Positions 1 through 3,136 of a DNA stretch of 5,269 nt are shown piece by piece. The position numbers and the translations under genes were made by a program. Within the stretch, counting starts at the first letter, position 1. Each line of letters opens with the position of its first letter. The DNA comes from an uncultured Lachnospiraceae bacterium (GTDB lineage: Bacteria > Bacillota > Clostridia > Lachnospirales > Lachnospiraceae): assembly GCA_905236585.1 (NCBI GenBank), contig CAJOQZ010000161.1, forward strand, positions 1 to 5,269. The letters run 5' to 3'. Below the pieces are notes generated by a model. The model worked only from the letters and a program-made list of their open reading frames with translations. It was not told the origin of the DNA and ran no database searches.

Positions 1-371
1 CAAAAGAAGACGCGGCGTTATCGAAGAAGGAATTGAAGAAAAAACGCGAGCAGGAGACGCATCCGTCCGTATCTTACCGGATTGCGGAGATGATCACGCA
101 GCGCACGGGAACGGAGGCGCGCGTTACGGTTCCGGGGCATACGCAGCGCGGCGGAAGCCCGACGCCGTACGACAGAGTACTTTGCACGCGTTTAGGCGCG
201 GCTGCGGCGAAGGCGATCGTTGACGGCAAATACGGCAACATGGTGGCGATTATTGACGGCGAGACGAAACTCGTCCCGTTGGAAAAAGTTGCCGGGAAAC
301 TGAAAATGGTTGACCCGGACTGCAAGACCATCAAAGAGGCGAAGAGGGTCGGCATCAGTTTCGGCGACTAA
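1..371 (+). CDS. 6-phosphofructokinase, C-terminal part (5' end outside window)
   Basis: This is the 3' end of a gene whose start lies upstream; the frame is open from base 3, and the TTG at 33 is internal, not a start. Phosphofructokinase adds a second phosphate to fructose 6-phosphate, the committed step of glycolysis in the cytoplasm. The signature seen is GHTQRGGSPTPYDRVL at about bases 135-182. It matches the family's fructose 6-phosphate-binding block, in which the His and the Arg of HxQRGG contact the sugar phosphate. The rest is a typical family tail (KYGNMVAI, then LVPLEKV) ending in SFGD. The wording PTPYDR and the tail resemble group III (mixed-substrate) enzymes. The residues that decide ATP versus pyrophosphate use are in the missing N-terminal half, so the phosphate donor and the symbol (pfkA, pfp) are left open. 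The gene ends 5 nt before dnaX. Family assignment is firm; subgroup is tentative. Confidence 0.93.
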   Translation, partial: KEDAALSKKELKKKREQETHPSVSYRIAEMITQRTGTEARVTVPGHTQRGGSPTPYDRVLCTRLGAAAAKAIVDGKYGNMVAIIDGETKLVPLEKVAGKLKMVDPDCKTIKEAKRVGISFGD

Positions 372-376
372 AACAT

Positions 377-1963
377 ATGGCATACCAGGCGCTTTACCGC
401 AAATTCCGCCCAAAGGAATTTGCGGATGTAAAAGGACAGGATCATATTGTTACCGCCCTGAAGAATCAAATACGTGATGAGCGGATCGGACACGCGTACC
501 TGTTTACGGGTACGCGTGGCACGGGCAAAACGACGATGGCGAAGATTTTCGCAAAAGCCGTCAACTGCGAGCATCCGAAGGAGGACGGCTCTCCCTGCGG
601 GGAGTGCGCGGTCTGCCGCTCGATTGAGGACGGCGCATCCATGAGCGTGATCGAACTGGATGCCGCGTCGAACAACAGCGTAGATGACGTCCGGGGCATC
701 ATAGAGGAGATCGAGTACCGCCCGACGGAGGGACGCTATAAGGTATATATCGTGGACGAGGTGCATATGCTTTCCGCGAGCGCGTTCAACGCGCTTTTGA
801 AAACGCTGGAAGAGCCGCCCTCTTACGTTATTTTTATTTTGGCGACGACCGAAGTCAACAAGGTTCCGATTACGATATTATCCCGCTGTCAGCGGTATGA
901 TTTTCACCGGATTACGATCGATACCATCGCGGGGCGGTTGGCGCAGGTCATGGAGGCAGAAGGGCACGCCTATGAGGAGCGGGCGCTGTCTTTCATTGCG
1001 AAGGCGGCGGACGGCTCCATGCGCGACGCGCTTTCGTTGCTCGACCAGTGCATTGCTTTTTATGCGGACAAAACGCTTGGCTATGACGACGCGCTGAATG
1101 TTCTCGGCGCAGTAGATACGGAAATATTTTCCAAAATGTTCGGCGCAATCCGGCGCGGCGACGTTGCCGCCGTTATCCGGCAGGTGGACGAGATCATATT
1201 CGCCGGACGGGAACTGCCGCAGTTTATTACGGATTTTACTTGGTATCTTAGGAATCTCCTCCTCTTGAAAAGTGCTGAGAATATGGAAGACGTCTTAGAC
1301 GTATCGACGGAGAATCTTGCCGTGTTAAAAGAGGAGGCGGCGGGCGTCTCGGATGAGGTTCTGATGCGCTATATCCGTCTTTTGTCCGAATTGTTAAGCC
1401 AGATCCGCTATGCGGCGCAGAAGCGCCCCCTTGTGGAGATCGGGCTGATCCGCATGATGAAGCCGCAGATGGATCATGATATCGACGGGGTCATTGACCG
1501 TCTGTACCGGATCGAAGATCAGTTGGAAAGCGGCAGCATCACGGTTGCGCCAAGCGCCGCAGCGGCATCAGACAGTGGTGCGCCCGCAATAAGCGAAAGA
1601 GAGAAACTTCCAAAAGCGATTCCCGAAGATGTGCAAAAAGCGGCAAAACTTTGGAAGACGATCCTCATGGATGCGCCGCATCCCCTAAAGCAGTATATGC
1701 AGGGGGCGTATGTGACGGTAAGCCAGAACAATGAATTGATGCTTGTCTATGACGGAGGCGATGCGCAGCAGGCGTTTTTCTGCTCACAGGCACAAAAAAA
1801 GGCGGAAGAAATCCGCGCACTGATCGGCGAGCATGTCGGCGCGGAGGTTCCTGTTATGATCAGGAAAAATGATTCGCGGATGCCGCGGGAACATAAATAC
1901 GAGAACGCGGTGGAAGCGTTTGCGGAAAAAATCGGCATGGAAATTGAAGTGGAGGATTTTTAA
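377..1963 (+). CDS. dnaX: DNA polymerase III subunit gamma/tau
   Basis: This is the clamp-loader ATPase that, with delta and delta', loads the beta clamp and organises the replisome. The 528-residue protein opens with the family's MxYQxLYRKFRP. Walker A is GTRGTGKT at 45-52. Zinc cysteines are C64, C74, C77 and C80, in the same arrangement as in E. coli DnaX. The Walker B DEVH is at 127-130, the SRC arginine-finger motif at 169-171, and sensor 2 GSMRDA around R216. The helical collar domain follows to about 385, then an Ala/Ser-rich linker (about 390-412) and a tau-like C-terminal domain. The ATG at 377 fits the conserved N-terminus, but no Shine-Dalgarno lies at normal distance; the nearest purine run, AGAGGG at 343-348, is too far. 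With the 5-nt gap this suggests translation coupled to the phosphofructokinase gene. An A AAA AAG heptamer at 1795-1801 is in the correct frame for -1 slippage. The assignment is near certain. Confidence 0.98.
   Translation: MAYQALYRKFRPKEFADVKGQDHIVTALKNQIRDERIGHAYLFTGTRGTGKTTMAKIFAKAVNCEHPKEDGSPCGECAVCRSIEDGASMSVIELDAASNNSVDDVRGIIEEIEYRPTEGRYKVYIVDEVHMLSASAFNALLKTLEEPPSYVIFILATTEVNKVPITILSRCQRYDFHRITIDTIAGRLAQVMEAEGHAYEERALSFIAKAADGSMRDALSLLDQCIAFYADKTLGYDDALNVLGAVDTEIFSKMFGAIRRGDVAAVIRQVDEIIFAGRELPQFITDFTWYLRNLLLLKSAENMEDVLDVSTENLAVLKEEAAGVSDEVLMRYIRLLSELLSQIRYAAQKRPLVEIGLIRMMKPQMDHDIDGVIDRLYRIEDQLESGSITVAPSAAAASDSGAPAISEREKLPKAIPEDVQKAAKLWKTILMDAPHPLKQYMQGAYVTVSQNNELMLVYDGGDAQQAFFCSQAQKKAEEIRALIGEHVGAEVPVMIRKNDSRMPREHKYENAVEAFAEKIGMEIEVEDF
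491..518 (+). repeat. 10-bp perfect inverted repeat inside dnaX
   Basis: CACGCGTACC at 491-500 is the exact reverse complement of GGTACGCGTG at 509-518, with an 8-nt loop. It covers the codons just before and into Walker A (residues 39-48). In mRNA this would be a GC-rich stem about 115 nt into the gene. Whether it has any role is unknown; the encoded residues are conserved, but the codon choice that makes the stem perfect is not forced by them. Confidence 0.6.
1795..1801 (+). promoter_or_regulatory. Candidate -1 frameshift heptamer A AAA AAG in dnaX
   Basis: Read in the dnaX frame, the bases are A, AAA (K474), AAG (K475). This is the same heptamer used for programmed -1 frameshifting in E. 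coli dnaX. The A run is seven long (1794-1800), so transcriptional slippage, as described for Thermus dnaX, is also possible. After a -1 slip, 23 new codons (beginning GGRNPR, ending YDQEK) run to TGA at 1870-1872, giving about 498 residues instead of 528. Downstream are a 5-bp stem directly adjacent (GCGGA 1802-1806 with TCCGC 1812-1816) and an alternative 7-bp stem 10 nt away (TCCGCGC 1812-1818 with GCGCGGA 1839-1845). No good upstream Shine-Dalgarno-like stimulator is seen, only AGG at 1788-1790. Use in vivo is inference. Confidence 0.4.
1951..1955 (+). promoter_or_regulatory. Ribosome binding site of ybaB
   Basis: GGAGG inside the last codons of dnaX, 11 nt before the ATG at 1967. It supports that start and shows that ybaB has its own initiation site despite the 3-nt gap. 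Confidence 0.8.
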
Positions 1964-1966
1964 GGT

Positions 1967-2308
1967 ATGGCACGTAGAGGCGGTTATGGCGGCGGAATGC
2001 CGGGCAACATGAAAAACATGATGAAGCAGGCGCAGCGCATGCAGAAGCAGATGGAAGAGGCACAGGCTGCGCTCGAAGAGCAGGAAGTTACGGCGTCGTC
2101 CGGCGGCGGCGCGGTGGAAGTGACCGTAAGCGGCGGCAAAGAGGTTAAGAAGATCAAACTCTCCGAAGAAGTAGTTGACCCGGAAGATATTGAGATGTTG
2201 GAAGATCTGATCGTTGCGGCGACGAATGAGGCGCTCCGCAAAGTGGACGAACTGTCGCAGGCGCAGATGGCGCAGTTGACCGGCGGACTTTCGGGATTGG
2301 GGCTGTAG
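1967..2308 (+). CDS. ybaB: YbaB/EbfC family nucleoid-associated DNA-binding protein
   Basis: A small cytoplasmic protein of 113 residues, the usual size for the family. YbaB/EbfC proteins form tweezer-like dimers that bind DNA and are counted as nucleoid-associated proteins. Seen here are a Gly/Met/Arg-rich N-terminus, the helical stretch with MKNMMKQAQRMQKQMEE (about 15-31), the family's core with VTASSGGGAVEVTVSGG (about 41-57), the acidic EEVVDPEDIEMLEDLI segment (about 67-82), and a C-terminal helix ending in a Gly/Leu-rich tail (GGLSGLGL). The ATG at 1967 is backed by GGAGG 11 nt upstream and begins 3 nt after the dnaX stop. The position between dnaX and recR is the standard one across many bacteria and supports the call. 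The exact cellular role of the family is still not settled. Confidence 0.96.
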   Translation: MARRGGYGGGMPGNMKNMMKQAQRMQKQMEEAQAALEEQEVTASSGGGAVEVTVSGGKEVKKIKLSEEVVDPEDIEMLEDLIVAATNEALRKVDELSQAQMAQLTGGLSGLGL

Positions 2309-2313
2309 AGCAA

Positions 2314-2913
2314 GTGGAGTATTATAGCAGACAGATCAGCCGGATGATCGAGGAACTTTCGCGATTGCCCGGAATCGGTGCAAAATCGGCGCAGCGGCTG
2401 GCATTTTACATTCTGCATATGCCAAAAGAAGACGTCCGGCGGCTGTCCGAGACGCTTACGGATGCGCGGGAACACGTGCGGTACTGCAAGGAGTGCTACA
2501 CCTTAACGGACAGCGAGGTCTGTCCCATCTGCGCGAACGCAAAGCGCAACCACCGGCAGATCATGGTGGTGGAGGACAGCCGGGACTTGAACGCTTATGA
2601 GAAAACGGGCGAGTACGAGGGCGTCTATCATGTCCTGCACGGCGCGATTTCTCCGATGCAGGGAATCGGTCCCGACGATATCCGGCTCAAAGAACTGATG
2701 CAGCGGCTGCAGCAGACGGATGTGGACGAGGTGATTATTGCGACCAATTCCAGTCTTGAAGGCGAGACGACGGCAATGTATATCAGCAAACTCTTAAAGC
2801 CTACAGGGATACTCACAACGCGGATCGCAAGCGGCGTGCCGGTCGGCGGCGACTTGGAATACATCGACGAGGTAACGCTTTTGCGCGCCTTGCAGGGGCG
2901 GACCACATTATAA
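2314..2913 (+). CDS. recR: Recombination mediator protein RecR
   Basis: RecR works with RecO (and RecF) to load RecA on single-stranded DNA covered by SSB, in gap repair. The 199-residue length is normal. The N-terminal helix-hairpin-helix is LSRLPGIGAKSAQRLA (15-30). A four-cysteine zinc finger has C58, C61, C70 and C73. The Toprim domain starts at IMVVED (83-88, acidic E87 and D88) and runs through YHVLHG (105-110) and LEGETTA to the family's closing block, GVPVGGDLEYIDEVTL followed by RALQGR. Translation starts at GTG 2314, 5 nt after the ybaB stop; this start gives the canonical N-terminus. The only Shine-Dalgarno-like element is the weak GGGG at 2299-2302, so coupling to ybaB is likely. 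Most members have NPxxEGE where this one reads NSSLEGE. It is the last gene of the housekeeping cluster. Confidence 0.98.
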   Translation: MEYYSRQISRMIEELSRLPGIGAKSAQRLAFYILHMPKEDVRRLSETLTDAREHVRYCKECYTLTDSEVCPICANAKRNHRQIMVVEDSRDLNAYEKTGEYEGVYHVLHGAISPMQGIGPDDIRLKELMQRLQQTDVDEVIIATNSSLEGETTAMYISKLLKPTGILTTRIASGVPVGGDLEYIDEVTLLRALQGRTTL

Positions 2914-2927
2914 CTATGCTTCGTAGG

Positions 2928-2945
2928 CCCATAAAGTTTTATGGG
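2928..2945. repeat. 18-bp perfect palindrome after recR
   Basis: CCCATAAAGTTTTATGGG consists of two 8-bp arms around a GT centre, 15 nt after the recR stop. As RNA it could form a 7-bp stem with an AGTT tetraloop. No T run follows on the + strand, so on its own it is not a standard intrinsic terminator. It could be a protein-binding site, and it contains the TAAAGTTT box of the sigma-28-like promoter described here. Confidence 0.6.
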
Positions 2946-2959
2946 AAAATGTCCGAAAT
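2932..2959 (+). promoter_or_regulatory. Candidate sigma-28 (FliA/SigD) type promoter
   Basis: TAAAGTTT at 2932-2939 is identical to the enterobacterial FliA -35 consensus. After 12 nt comes TCCGAAAT at 2952-2959, which matches GCCGATAA at five of eight positions, including the CCGA core. The known spacer is about 11 nt, and Firmicute SigD sites vary by a base or two. Transcription would begin near 2966, leaving a leader of about 170 nt before the gene at 3137. The -10 sits within the left arm of the long terminator hairpin. The match is by eye against remembered consensus; chance in an A/T-rich spacer is possible. Confidence 0.35.
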
Positions 2960-3024
2960 AATTGTTGACGGGAGAAAACGGATTTTTATTCCCGCGCAAT
3001 AATTATTCCGGGCATTTTTTTCTT
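2946..3024 (+). terminator. Long imperfect hairpin plus T tract, intrinsic terminator of the recR cluster
   Basis: Left arm 2946-2973 pairs with right arm 2990-3018 in about 26 base pairs, with two G-U wobbles (2952/3012 and 2964/3000), one A/C mismatch (2956/3008) and a small internal loop (2968 against 2995-2996). The apical loop is 2974-2989 and could pair further through AAAA and TTTT. The lower stem includes GTCCG/CGGGC, and seven T residues (3015-3021) follow. This is the form of a Rho-independent terminator, though the stem is unusually long. It ends transcription coming from recR. The outermost A-T pairs use the T tract itself. Confidence 0.85.
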
Positions 3025-3027
3025 GGG

Positions 3028-3053
3028 AACTGTTCCGATTATTACGAACAGTT
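3028..3053. repeat. Dyad AACTGTTC-N10-GAACAGTT in the leader of the downstream gene
   Basis: Perfect 8-bp inverted repeat, arms 3028-3035 and 3046-3053, separated by 10 nt. It is either an operator-like site or an 8-bp stem-loop in the leader RNA of the gene at 3137. No T run follows. Its half-site spacing is not that of a known Firmicute operator that I recognise. Confidence 0.5.
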
Positions 3054-3066
3054 GCACCGCCCTTTC

Positions 3067-3092
3067 TAAAAATCGAGTTCACCGGTCGAAAC
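3067..3092 (+). promoter_or_regulatory. Second, weaker sigma-28-like promoter candidate
   Basis: TAAA at 3067-3070, then 14 nt, then GTCGAAAC at 3085-3092, which matches five of eight positions of GCCGATAA. The spacing is inside the range known for SigD (13 to 16 nt after TAAA). It would start transcription near 3099 and give a short leader of about 38 nt. The -35 lacks the GTTT extension. It may be chance. Confidence 0.25.
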
Positions 3093-3119
3093 GGATTTCG
3101 GGCGGCTACGCGTTGAAAT

Positions 3120-3125
3120 AAGGAG
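3120..3125 (+). promoter_or_regulatory. Ribosome binding site of the gene at 3137
   Basis: AAGGAG, 11 nt before the ATG at 3137. It decides this start over the in-frame ATGs at 3161 and 3170, which have no such site in front. Confidence 0.8.
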
Positions 3126-3136
3126 TAGACATTTTT

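Noticed and set aside
33..371. TTG at base 33 as the start of a short 112-residue gene
   Set aside because: The frame is open from the window edge and the protein is plainly the tail of a phosphofructokinase, so this TTG is an internal leucine codon.
368..766. Antisense open frame of 132 codons over dnaX
   Set aside because: It lies opposite the Walker A and Walker B regions of a certain gene and has no recognisable domain.
1984..2475. Antisense open frame of 163 codons
   Set aside because: It spans both ybaB and recR on the opposite strand; both are certain genes, and the translation is Ser/Pro-rich shadow.
2965..2989. TTGACG as a sigma-A -35 box
   Set aside because: A good -35 hexamer, but no acceptable -10 lies 16 to 18 nt downstream; the nearest AT-rich hexamer (TTTTAT) is only 13 nt away. 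The bases are explained by the terminator hairpin.
3028..3053. LexA (SOS) box
   Set aside because: The Firmicute SOS box has GAAC before GTTC with a 4-nt centre. Here the halves are in the opposite order and 10 nt apart.
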